The notes under the pieces are model-generated. The model saw only the letters and a program-made list of their open reading frames with translations. It was not told the origin of the DNA and made no database searches. From Melioribacter sp051488685 (GTDB taxonomy: Bacteria; Bacteroidota; Ignavibacteria; Ignavibacteriales; Melioribacteraceae), in contig NZ_JBPSEH010000008.1 of NCBI RefSeq assembly GCF_051488685.1, positions 62,001 to 126,000 of the forward strand: a DNA stretch of 64,000 bases, in the 5' to 3' direction. The stretch's first letter is position 1. Each line of letters begins with the position of its first letter. Of the stretch, positions 8,507-16,377 are shown in pieces. The position numbers and the translations under genes are program-made.

Positions 8507-9910
8507 TTGAATAAAAAGACAGAAAAAATTCTTCTGCTCGTTACAGACTTTATAACAATTAATGTTGCCTGGTTTCTTTTCTTTTATTTACGAGTCAACA
8601 CAGGCTGGTTCGAGCTGATATCTCAACCGGACTTTTTCCTTCCCATGCTTGCCGTTTATTTTTACTGGCTGTTAATTTTCATATTCGTCGGTATGTACCG
8701 TACGTGGTTTGCACTTTCGCGCTTCGACGAAATCTCGACTCTCTTCAAGGCTTCTTTCGTTGGAATCTTTATCCTTTTTTTCTTAATTGTAATGGACGAC
8801 TATTCCACGAATGGCAGAATGTCATTTCGTCTTTTCATTCTTCTTTACTGGGGTATATTCCTATTTTTTGTCGGTTCGGGCAGACTCTTTGTACGAAGTT
8901 TACAGCGCCATCTTTTGATAAACGGTATTGGTCGTAGAAAAGCTCTAATTATCGGATTTAACGATAAGGCTAAGGAATTACTTCGTTCGATTAAACGCCA
9001 CCCCGAATTTGGACTCGATGTCGTAGCTTTTGTTGCTCCTCAAAAAAAAGATACTGGCAATTCACACGACAATATTTACGTAAAAGGCACAATCGATGAA
9101 CTCGAAAAAATTATAGGGCAGGATGAAATTCGTAATGTAATTATTGCGCTGGATAAACACGACGAAGATTTGATAATCAAGGTGATCGACAAATGTGATA
9201 GTACAAAAGTGGAAATTAAAATGGTTGCAGACCTCTACGATATAATAAGCGGGCAAGCCAGGATACTTCAACTTTATGGCTCCCCGTTAATCGACGTAAT
9301 GCCGGAGTTAATGCCCGAATGGGAAAAGAAAATAAAACGGATAATGGATATCTTCTTCTCATTGCTTTTGCTCATCATAACTTCACCCGTAACAATTTTG
9401 GCTGCCATTGCAATTAAACTCGAAAGTGAAGGTCCTGTTTTCTATAAACAAGAACGTGTGGGCATGAACGGAAAAATTTTTAAGATAATTAAATTCCGTA
9501 CAATGATTAAAGACGCCGAAAAACATACAGGGCCAGTCTGGTCTTCCAAAGGAGACCCACGAATTACTAAAGTAGGCAAATTTTTGCGTAAAGTACGATT
9601 GGACGAAATTCCTCAGGCAATCAATATTCTCAAAGGCGATATGAGTTTTGTAGGTCCTCGACCTGAAAGACCATTTTTTGTTGAGAAACTTTCCAGAGAG
9701 ATTCCCTTGTATAAGAGAAGACTTAAAGTACGTCCTGGTCTAACAGGCTGGGCACAGGTAAAACATAAATACGACGAATCGATTGAAGACGTTAAAATTA
9801 AATTGCGTTACGATCTGTTTTATATAGAAAACATGAGTTTACGATTAGACTTCAAGATTATATTACGAACTGTTTTTGTCGTTTTATTCGGTAAAGGTCA
9901 TTACGAATAA
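8507..9910 (+). CDS. Polyprenyl glycosylphosphotransferase (initiating sugar transferase)
   Basis: Membrane phosphoglycosyl transferase that moves a sugar-1-phosphate onto undecaprenyl phosphate and so primes glycan synthesis. The 467-residue protein has four to five N-terminal helices (about 10-130), a Rossmann-like CoA-binding_3 domain (about 140-255), another helix, then the bacterial sugar transferase domain (about 280-467). Visible motifs in that domain are GPVFYKQERVG, KFRTM, LRKVRLDEIPQ with the catalytic Asp-Glu pair, MSFVGPRPERP and VRPGLTGWAQV. Start is TTG at 8507. It lies 18 bases after the LhgO-like gene. Sugar specificity (glucose, galactose or another) is not decided. Confidence 0.92.
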   Translation: MNKKTEKILLLVTDFITINVAWFLFFYLRVNTGWFELISQPDFFLPMLAVYFYWLLIFIFVGMYRTWFALSRFDEISTLFKASFVGIFILFFLIVMDDYSTNGRMSFRLFILLYWGIFLFFVGSGRLFVRSLQRHLLINGIGRRKALIIGFNDKAKELLRSIKRHPEFGLDVVAFVAPQKKDTGNSHDNIYVKGTIDELEKIIGQDEIRNVIIALDKHDEDLIIKVIDKCDSTKVEIKMVADLYDIISGQARILQLYGSPLIDVMPELMPEWEKKIKRIMDIFFSLLLLIITSPVTILAAIAIKLESEGPVFYKQERVGMNGKIFKIIKFRTMIKDAEKHTGPVWSSKGDPRITKVGKFLRKVRLDEIPQAINILKGDMSFVGPRPERPFFVEKLSREIPLYKRRLKVRPGLTGWAQVKHKYDESIEDVKIKLRYDLFYIENMSLRLDFKIILRTVFVVLFGKGHYE

Positions 9911-9926
9911 TTATAGAAATTTAATT

Positions 9927-10643
9927 ATGAAAACTCTTGTAATAATACCAACTTATAATGAACTCGATAATATCCGAAAGCTTGTTCCTTATATTCTGAA
10001 TAAATACACCGATTTGAATATTTTAGTTGTCGACGATAATTCGCCCGACGGTACTTCGGATTATATAAAAGAACTTTCCGAAAAGGATAACAGAGTTTTC
10101 CTTATAAAAAGAGAAAAAAAATTGGGACTCGGGACGGCATACGTTGAAGGCTTTAAATTCATGCTTAAAAACGGATACGACGCCGTTATACAGATGGATG
10201 CCGATTTTTCGCACGATCCCGACGAAATTGAAAACTTTCTCGAGAAAATTAAAGAGTATGATCTGGTCATAGGCAGCCGCTATATAAATGGTGTAAGAGT
10301 AATCAATTGGCCTATTAGTCGTCTATTACTGAGTTACTTTGCAAATGTATACACACGAGTTATCACTCGTATGCCAGTCAAAGATGCCACTGGTGGATTC
10401 AAGTGTTTCAGACGGCAGGTGCTCGAATCAATTGATCTGGATAAGATTAAATCGAACGGATATTCGTTCCAGATAGAAATGAATTTCCATGCCTGGAAAA
10501 AGAATTTTAAGATTACGGAAATTCCAATAACTTTTGCCGACAGAGTGCAGGGCACTTCCAAAATGTCCCGTAAGATTGTACGCGAGGCAGTCTTTATGGT
10601 ATGGAAACTTCGCTTTAAAAGTTTATTTGGATTGAATAACTAA
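9927..10643 (+). CDS. Polyprenol-phosphate hexosyltransferase (GT2, dolichol-phosphate mannose synthase-like)
   Basis: GT2 enzyme of 238 residues that should transfer a hexose, probably mannose, from a nucleotide sugar to polyprenyl phosphate. The sequence has the start motif VIIPTYNELDNI, VVDDNSPDGT, then QMDADFSHDP (DXD metal site), IGSRYINGV, and FADRVQGTSKMS near the end, all typical of DPM1-like proteins. There are no C-terminal membrane helices, so it is the soluble or peripheral form. ATG at 9927 gives the family N-terminus; the frame is open upstream into the preceding gene. It is separated by one base from the next gene. Confidence 0.9.
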   Translation: MKTLVIIPTYNELDNIRKLVPYILNKYTDLNILVVDDNSPDGTSDYIKELSEKDNRVFLIKREKKLGLGTAYVEGFKFMLKNGYDAVIQMDADFSHDPDEIENFLEKIKEYDLVIGSRYINGVRVINWPISRLLLSYFANVYTRVITRMPVKDATGGFKCFRRQVLESIDLDKIKSNGYSFQIEMNFHAWKKNFKITEIPITFADRVQGTSKMSRKIVREAVFMVWKLRFKSLFGLNN

Positions 10644-10644
10644 A

Positions 10645-12645
10645 ATGATCGACCTTTCGATTATCATAGTAAACTATAACGTTAAGGAATTCCTTCTTAA
10701 TCTGCTCGAGTCGATACGAAAAGCCACAAATAACCTTTCCATTGAAGTAATTGTAGTTGACAATGCTTCTGAAGATGGAAGTGTGGAAGCAATTAAAGCG
10801 AAATTTCCTGAAGTTGTATTAATAGTCAATGAAAAAAACGTTGGATTTGGCGCAGCCAATAATATTGCGTTGAAAAAAGCACGGGGCAAATATCTTCTAT
10901 TGCTTAATCCCGATACAATTGTAAAAGAAGATACTTTCAGTAAAATGATTGAATTCTTCGAAAAAAATCCCGATGCTGGAATTGCAGGTTGTAAAGTATT
11001 AAATCCAGATGGCACTCTTCAACTTGCTTGCAGACGCAGCTTTCCGGGTCCCTGGACATCTTTTACAAAAGTAATGGGTCTAAGTAGCCTCTTCCCAAAA
11101 AGCAAATTCTTTGCGAGATATAACCTGACTTATTTAGATGAAAATCAAACTTATGAAGTGGACGCTGTCAGTGGAGCCTTCTTGATGATGCGACGCGAAG
11201 TTTACGAAAAGATTGGAGGATTCGACCCACAATTTTTTATGTATGGCGAAGACCTAGATTTATGTTATCGTGCACAAAAGGCAGGCTACAAAGTTTACTA
11301 TGTACATTCAACAGAAATATTTCATTACAAGGGCGAAAGCACAAAAAGGAGTAGCATTGACGAAACAAAATATTTTTACGACGCAATGCATCTCTTTGTT
11401 AAAAAGCATTTGTCTTCCTCCTTCATTATTCAGGGAATTTTAAGATTTGCTATATTTTTCAGAAAACTGATTACTTTTACAAATGTTTATAAACTTGTAC
11501 TACTCAGTATCTTCTTTGATTTTGCTCTTATGTGCGGAGCAGTTTATCTCTCCGAGCAGATTTATGCAAATGAACACTGGCGCGGATTTCCGGACTACGC
11601 AAAACCATGGGTCTATTTTATCCCTTCATTGCTTCAAGTATTTATATCTAACATAGCAGGTGCTTACAAAAAAAATGCGATTTCAGTCCTGAGAAGTTTA
11701 ATAGCACTTGTTTATGGATTGATTATCCTCTCAGCCCTGACTTATTTCTTCAAACAATTTGCTTTTAGCAGGGCAGTAGTTCTAATAACATACGGATTTT
11801 CTTTTGTTACTTTCTCTTTGTGGCGGGTAATTTTTAAGGTGTCTACCCGATTGGGACTTGTAAGTGAATCTCGCAAAGCGAGAACTCTTATCGTTGCTTC
11901 GCCTGCCCGAGCCGCCGAACTGGCTTCCAAATTAAAATCGAATATCATTTCTTTATATCAAGTTAAGGGATTAATTTCTACAGATAGAAAAAAAATTGGC
12001 GAAATTATCGGCGGATACAAAGTAATTGGTTCGCTTGATAATTTAAGAAAAATAATAGCCGAACATAAAATCGAAAAAGTGATCTTTTCTTCAGATGAAA
12101 TTAACTATGACCAGATTTTTTTTGCCGTTTCCGAGTCGCAGGGATTAAATGTCGATTTTATGGTTTCTGGTAAAGAACTCGATTATCTTGTGGGGAAATC
12201 GTCTGTAACGATGCTCGAAGATATACCTCTTTTAAAAATTAATTATAACATTTCTTCATTTGGGCATCGCGTTACCAAACTTGTTTTCGATAAAATTTTG
12301 AGTTTAATCTTCATTTTGCTATTAATATATCCTTTTATATATTTAACCGAAAAATTCCGGAATAGAAAAAGCTCAAGAGGAGATTTTCGTAATTTTGTTC
12401 TACAGGTTCCTCTGGTGATCAGAGGAAAGAAAAGTTTTGTCGGTCCCAAAAATAAATCATATTACGGCGACCTCTACGTTGGCAAACCTGGATTGACGGG
12501 GTTCTGGTACGTAGAAAATATTAATCTGAATGACGAAGTTGAAGTAAAAAGTATGGACTTATTTTACGCAAAAAATCAAAATATTTGGCTCGATTTAGAA
12601 ATAATCGGTAGGACATTTTCCAAAATGATTTTAAGGACGGAGTAA
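10645..12645 (+). CDS. GT2 glycosyltransferase fused to a degenerate phosphoglycosyl transferase
   Basis: Two-part membrane protein of 666 residues. Residues 1-235 are a rhamnosyltransferase-like GT2 domain with VVDNASEDGS, LLNPDT (88-91 region) and GEDLDLCYRA (201-210). Residues about 280-395 hold several membrane helices, 412-515 look like a CoA-binding_3 Rossmann domain, 545-568 is a membrane helix, and 590-666 resemble the end of a bacterial sugar transferase domain (KSFVGPKN, KPGLTGFW, LDLEIIGRT). The segment that should carry the FYKQERVG, KFRTM and Asp-Glu catalytic motifs is missing between 570 and 595, so the C-terminal half is probably not catalytic. The GT2 part looks active. The last gene of the polysaccharide run. 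Confidence 0.85.
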   Translation: MIDLSIIIVNYNVKEFLLNLLESIRKATNNLSIEVIVVDNASEDGSVEAIKAKFPEVVLIVNEKNVGFGAANNIALKKARGKYLLLLNPDTIVKEDTFSKMIEFFEKNPDAGIAGCKVLNPDGTLQLACRRSFPGPWTSFTKVMGLSSLFPKSKFFARYNLTYLDENQTYEVDAVSGAFLMMRREVYEKIGGFDPQFFMYGEDLDLCYRAQKAGYKVYYVHSTEIFHYKGESTKRSSIDETKYFYDAMHLFVKKHLSSSFIIQGILRFAIFFRKLITFTNVYKLVLLSIFFDFALMCGAVYLSEQIYANEHWRGFPDYAKPWVYFIPSLLQVFISNIAGAYKKNAISVLRSLIALVYGLIILSALTYFFKQFAFSRAVVLITYGFSFVTFSLWRVIFKVSTRLGLVSESRKARTLIVASPARAAELASKLKSNIISLYQVKGLISTDRKKIGEIIGGYKVIGSLDNLRKIIAEHKIEKVIFSSDEINYDQIFFAVSESQGLNVDFMVSGKELDYLVGKSSVTMLEDIPLLKINYNISSFGHRVTKLVFDKILSLIFILLLIYPFIYLTEKFRNRKSSRGDFRNFVLQVPLVIRGKKSFVGPKNKSYYGDLYVGKPGLTGFWYVENINLNDEVEVKSMDLFYAKNQNIWLDLEIIGRTFSKMILRTE

Positions 12646-12647
12646 TA

Positions 12648-13598
12648 ATGGCAAGAAATATGCTCGATTTCGAAAAGCCAATTGTAGAATTGGAAAATAA
12701 AATCGAAGAAATGAAAAAATATGAAGGGCAACTCGACATATCGGGTGAAATAAAAAAATTAGAAGAAAAGGTTGAAGAGCTGAAAAAAAATATTTATCAG
12801 AATCTAACACGCTGGCAGAAAGTCCAGCTTGCACGCCACCCTGAACGACCTTCTACACTCGATTACATTTATATGATGACGAAAGATTTTGTGGAATTAC
12901 ACGGCGACAGACTTTTTAAAGACGATAAAGCAATTGTTGGCGGTTTTGCAAAACTCGACGAGTTGAAGGTCATGATAATCGGTCATCAAAAAGGGCGAGA
13001 TACAAAATCGAATCTCTATCGTAATTTTGGTATGCCAAATCCAGAAGGATATCGCAAAGCACTTCGACTTATGAAACTTGCCGAAAAATTTAACAAGCCG
13101 GTTATTACAATGCTCGATACACCTGGTGCATATCCCGGATTAGAAGCTGAACAGAGAGGACAAGCAGAAGCCATTGCAAGAAATCTTCTTGAAATGAGCC
13201 GTCTTAGAGTGCCAATTATTGTGGTTATAATTGGTGAAGGCGCAAGTGGCGGTGCCCTCGGAATCGGAGTGGGCGACAGGATCCTTATGCTACAAAATAC
13301 ATGGTATTCCGTGATAAGTCCCGAATCCTGTTCCAGTATTCTATGGCGCAGCTGGGATTTCAAAGAACAGGCTGCCGAAGCTCTGAAACTAACAGCCGAC
13401 GATCTTCTCGAACAAGGAATAATTGACAAAATTATTCCGGAACCTCTTGGAGGCGCTCATAAAGACCCACAGAAAATGGCCGATATTCTTAAATCAATTC
13501 TTATTGAAGAATTGAATGACCTGTTGAAAATTAAACCCGATAAATTAATTCAGTACAGACTGGAAAAATTCGGCAAGATGGGTGTTTACAAAGAATAA
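12648..13598 (+). CDS. accA: Acetyl-CoA carboxylase carboxyltransferase subunit alpha
   Basis: Subunit of the carboxyltransferase that moves the carboxyl group from biotin to acetyl-CoA in the first step of fatty acid synthesis. At 316 residues it is full length. It shows the AccA pattern: a coiled N-terminus, LARHPERPSTLDYI, MIIGHQKGRDTKSN, NFGMPNPEGYRKALRLM, MLDTPGAYPGLEAE, and IGEGASGGALGIGVGD. It begins two bases after the GT2 fusion gene and precedes a thioesterase gene. The beta subunit gene is not in this window. Identification is firm. Confidence 0.97.
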   Translation: MARNMLDFEKPIVELENKIEEMKKYEGQLDISGEIKKLEEKVEELKKNIYQNLTRWQKVQLARHPERPSTLDYIYMMTKDFVELHGDRLFKDDKAIVGGFAKLDELKVMIIGHQKGRDTKSNLYRNFGMPNPEGYRKALRLMKLAEKFNKPVITMLDTPGAYPGLEAEQRGQAEAIARNLLEMSRLRVPIIVVIIGEGASGGALGIGVGDRILMLQNTWYSVISPESCSSILWRSWDFKEQAAEALKLTADDLLEQGIIDKIIPEPLGGAHKDPQKMADILKSILIEELNDLLKIKPDKLIQYRLEKFGKMGVYKE

Positions 13599-13624
13599 TC
13601 CTTGATTAATTACAGCTACCGCAG

Positions 13625-14035
13625 ATGATCTCTTTTACGACAGAAATTAGAGTACGATATGCCGACACAGATAAAATGCAATTTGTCTATAATGGCAAGT
13701 ATCTCGAATATTTTGAAGTAGGTAGAACTGAACTTCTCCGTTCAACAGGACTGTCGTATTCTGAAGTTGAAGAAAACGGTTATCAACTTCCACTTATTGA
13801 AGCAAAAGTTCAGTACATTTCGCCTGCCAGGTATGACGATATACTTCAAATAACAGCATCGTTAAATGAACTTAATTCACCTCGCGTACATATTGAATAT
13901 GAAATCAAACGTAAGGAAGACGGAACGCTTATTGCTAAAGGTTACACAACTCACGTTTTCATTAAAACCGATACTAAAAAGGCTGTGCGCCCACCGAAAA
14001 TTTATGTAGATGCCCTGAAAAAATATTTTGAATAA
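13625..14035 (+). CDS. Acyl-CoA thioesterase, YbgC/4HBT hotdog family
   Basis: Small hotdog-fold thioester hydrolase of 136 residues. The motif YADTDKMQFVYNGKYLEYFE (about 11-30) holds the conserved catalytic aspartate and the tyrosine-rich helix start of the 4-hydroxybenzoyl-CoA thioesterase family. It probably hydrolyses short-chain acyl-CoA esters or acyl-ACP. It follows accA by 26 bases, which fits a lipid-metabolism pairing. The natural substrate cannot be told from sequence. Confidence 0.85.
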   Translation: MISFTTEIRVRYADTDKMQFVYNGKYLEYFEVGRTELLRSTGLSYSEVEENGYQLPLIEAKVQYISPARYDDILQITASLNELNSPRVHIEYEIKRKEDGTLIAKGYTTHVFIKTDTKKAVRPPKIYVDALKKYFE

Positions 14036-14350
14036 TTATCCCTGATGAAGTTTTTCGTTTTACATACTGAAACCTTTGTGCTAACATTTTAATGACTACC
14101 ACACATAGATTAAACGCCCGAATGAATAAAAACATCTCGAAAATTAAGTACTCATTAACCAATAACTCCAAAAACCAAGCACTTCGAAACAAAGAACTAA
14201 GCACCCCAAAACCAAGAACCCCAAAACAAAGAACAAAGCACCCAGAACCAAGCATAAAACAACTTTGAATTAAGTAGAAAGAGTTTACACAACACTTCGA
14301 AGTTATCTCAATAATTTTTTGTAACTTTTAATTATAATTTTCAGTCTGCT
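14036..14350. repeat. Intergenic stretch with degenerate A/C-rich repeat
   Basis: A 315-base gap between the thioesterase and flippase genes. From about 14157 to 14256 the + strand is made of loosely repeated blocks such as AACCAAGCAC, AACAAAGAAC and CCAAAACCAAGAACCCC, with almost no T, so the other strand is G/T-rich. Spacing between blocks varies from about 9 to 15 bases. No hairpin, tRNA or believable gene was found in it; the 93-codon minus-strand frame across it is low-complexity. A possible promoter -7 element (TAACTTTT, 14322-14329) lies just before the flippase gene, but no matching -33 element is present. Confidence 0.6.
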
Positions 14351-15814
14351 ATGTTCGATAAAATAAAAGAATTAACTAAAGACACTGCTATTTATGGTAT
14401 AAGCACAATTGTAGGCAGATTTCTAAATTTTCTGCTTGTACCTTTTTACACTAATGTTTTCGAACCGCAAGGTGTAGGAATTTATTCGAACATTTACGCT
14501 TATATTGCATTTTTAAATGTGGTGTTCATTTATGGGATGGATGCGGCATTTATGAAGTATAATTCCGCCGCAAACGAAAAGGATAAAAAGCTGACATATT
14601 CAACCGCTTACCTATTTCTTGCATTCACATCGCTTATATTATCGGCTCTTCTTTTTGTGTGTAGAAACGGTATGATTCAACTGATGGAAATTCCGCATTC
14701 TTACGAGGTTCTCTATAATTATCTGATATTTATAATTCTTTTCGATACACTCGCGATAGTTCCATTTGCAAATTTGAGACTTCAGAGAAAATCGATCAAA
14801 TTCACTTTAATAAAACTTGGAAATATCTCATTAAACATATTGCTCAATCTTATTCTCATTCTCAAATTTAAGATGGGTATTGAAGCAATATTTATAGCCA
14901 ATCTGGCAGCGTCGGCTTTTTCGTTTATTGTATTGATACCCGATATTTATAGAAATTTTGAATTTCGAGTCGACTCAAAGTATCTGAAGTTAATGTTGAA
15001 ATTTGCCGTACCGTATCTGCCGGCAAGTATGGCTGCCACGCTGGTTCAGGTGGTTGACCGCCCGATTGTACTGGCATTGACAGACGAGAAAACACTCGGT
15101 ATTTATCAAGCCAGTTATAAACTTGGGATCTTTATGATGCTGATTGTGCAAATGTTCCAGTTTGCCTGGCAGCCTTTTTTATTGATCAACTCGAAAGAAG
15201 AAAATGCTAAGGAAATATTTGCCAAAGTTTTGACTCTATTTTTAATTGCTTCATCGTTGCTCTGGGTTATTTTGTCGTTATTTATTGATGAGATTGCCAC
15301 AATTCGTTTCTGGAGCGGTGTAAGTCTCATCGGTTATAAATACTGGAGTGGACTGGTAATAGTGCCGATAATTTTACTGGCATATATTTTCCATGGAATG
15401 TATGTCAATTTTCAGGCAGGTCTCTACATTGAGGAAAAAACGAAATATTTTCCGATTGTGACTGGTAGCGGAGCGCTTGTCAATATTGCATCAAACTACA
15501 TATTGATACCTTATATGGGAATAATGGGAGCAGCACTGGCCACCCTTTTAAGTTATATTACAATGGCATTAACGCTCTTTTACTTTTCTCAAAAAGTTTA
15601 CCACATTAAATATGAATACGCTAAGATAGCAAGAGTATTGTTTTTGATTTTTATAACTTCAGTTGCATATTACATTCTATACTATCAGGGGATATTGAAC
15701 GTTCAGATTAAAATTCTTTTTCTGCTGGTTTATGTTGTTATGCTGTTTATAACAAAAGTTGTCGATTTAAATGAACTACTTTTTTTGACAAAGCGTCTCG
15801 TAATCAGGAAATAA
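14351..15814 (+). CDS. Polysaccharide flippase / MATE-like membrane protein
   Basis: Polytopic membrane protein of 487 residues in the polysaccharide biosynthesis (MVF/MOP) superfamily, distinct from the Wzx-like protein at 2368. The N-terminus reads LTKDTAIYGISTIVGRFLNF and PFYTNVFEPQGVGIYSNIYA, a pattern common to PF01943/PF13440 flippases. About twelve to fourteen hydrophobic segments are seen. It is isolated from the main glycan cluster by accA and the thioesterase. Its codon and base use is less AT-rich than the Wzx-like gene, closer to the core genes, so it may export a conserved glycolipid. Confidence 0.85.
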   Translation: MFDKIKELTKDTAIYGISTIVGRFLNFLLVPFYTNVFEPQGVGIYSNIYAYIAFLNVVFIYGMDAAFMKYNSAANEKDKKLTYSTAYLFLAFTSLILSALLFVCRNGMIQLMEIPHSYEVLYNYLIFIILFDTLAIVPFANLRLQRKSIKFTLIKLGNISLNILLNLILILKFKMGIEAIFIANLAASAFSFIVLIPDIYRNFEFRVDSKYLKLMLKFAVPYLPASMAATLVQVVDRPIVLALTDEKTLGIYQASYKLGIFMMLIVQMFQFAWQPFLLINSKEENAKEIFAKVLTLFLIASSLLWVILSLFIDEIATIRFWSGVSLIGYKYWSGLVIVPIILLAYIFHGMYVNFQAGLYIEEKTKYFPIVTGSGALVNIASNYILIPYMGIMGAALATLLSYITMALTLFYFSQKVYHIKYEYAKIARVLFLIFITSVAYYILYYQGILNVQIKILFLLVYVVMLFITKVVDLNELLFLTKRLVIRK

Positions 15815-15844
15815 ATTCCCCCTAAATTTTTCTGCTAATTTTTG

Positions 15845-15852
15845 TACCTTTG
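15845..15852 (+). promoter_or_regulatory. Possible -7 promoter element upstream of dut
   Basis: TACCTTTG matches the Bacteroidetes-type -7 consensus TAnnTTTG exactly and lies in the 93-base gap before dut. No TTG is found 19-21 bases upstream, so this is weaker than the other sites in the window. Confidence 0.35.
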
Positions 15853-15907
15853 TTCTTAATCTCTCTTGGGTTTTAACATAAACAAATCAATTAATTGTGG
15901 AACTATT

Positions 15908-16363
15908 GTGGAAAAAGTTCAAATAAAAATTCAAAGAATAGACAAAAAATTTAATGATATAGAATTACCCGCCTATGCAACTTCGGGAAGCAGCGGACTC
16001 GATCTAAGAGCCGCCGTAGAAGATAGAATTGTAGTCGAAAAGGGGAAAGTGGCGCTCGTGCCGACCAATTTACGAATTGAAATTCCTTCTGGCTACGAAG
16101 TTCAGATACGACCGCGCAGTGGACTGGCTGCTAAACACGGTATTGGAGTTCTAAATTCGCCCGGCACAATCGATTCGGATTACAGAGGTGAAATTAAAGT
16201 TATTCTTTTCAATTTTGGTGATTCGGATTTCGTTATTAGTAGAGGTGACCGGATAGCACAAATGGTTATATCAAAAGTATATTGCGCCGAAATTATTGAA
16301 ACTGAGCACCTCAATGCCAGCACTCGCGGAGAAGGTGGTTTTGGTCACACGGGCAGCAAATAA
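15908..16363 (+). CDS. dut: Deoxyuridine 5'-triphosphate nucleotidohydrolase
   Basis: dUTPase, which hydrolyses dUTP to dUMP and pyrophosphate, keeping uracil out of DNA and supplying the dTMP precursor. All five trimeric-dUTPase motifs are present: SGLDLRA, PRSGLA, GVLNSPGTIDSDYRGE, GDRIAQMV and the C-terminal RGEGGFGHTG. The frame is open from TTG at 15866, but GTG at 15908 gives 151 residues, the usual length, with a GGA six bases upstream. It ends 14 bases before dnaE, and the two probably share a transcript. Confidence 0.95.
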   Translation: MEKVQIKIQRIDKKFNDIELPAYATSGSSGLDLRAAVEDRIVVEKGKVALVPTNLRIEIPSGYEVQIRPRSGLAAKHGIGVLNSPGTIDSDYRGEIKVILFNFGDSDFVISRGDRIAQMVISKVYCAEIIETEHLNASTRGEGGFGHTGSK

Positions 16364-16377
16364 GGAGAAGTGTATTA

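Noticed and set aside
10645..12645. Two separate genes joined by a sequencing error
   Set aside because: The frame is continuous and the linker region is made of normal membrane helices without a start site in the middle, so a true fusion is more likely.
13974..14255. Minus-strand open frame of 93 codons over the A/C-rich repeat
   Set aside because: The predicted protein is a low-complexity Leu/Gly/Phe string created by the repeat itself, and it runs into the thioesterase gene.
14157..14256. CRISPR array in the repeat region
   Set aside because: The blocks are short, variable in length and spacing, and have no unique spacers; no cas gene is present.
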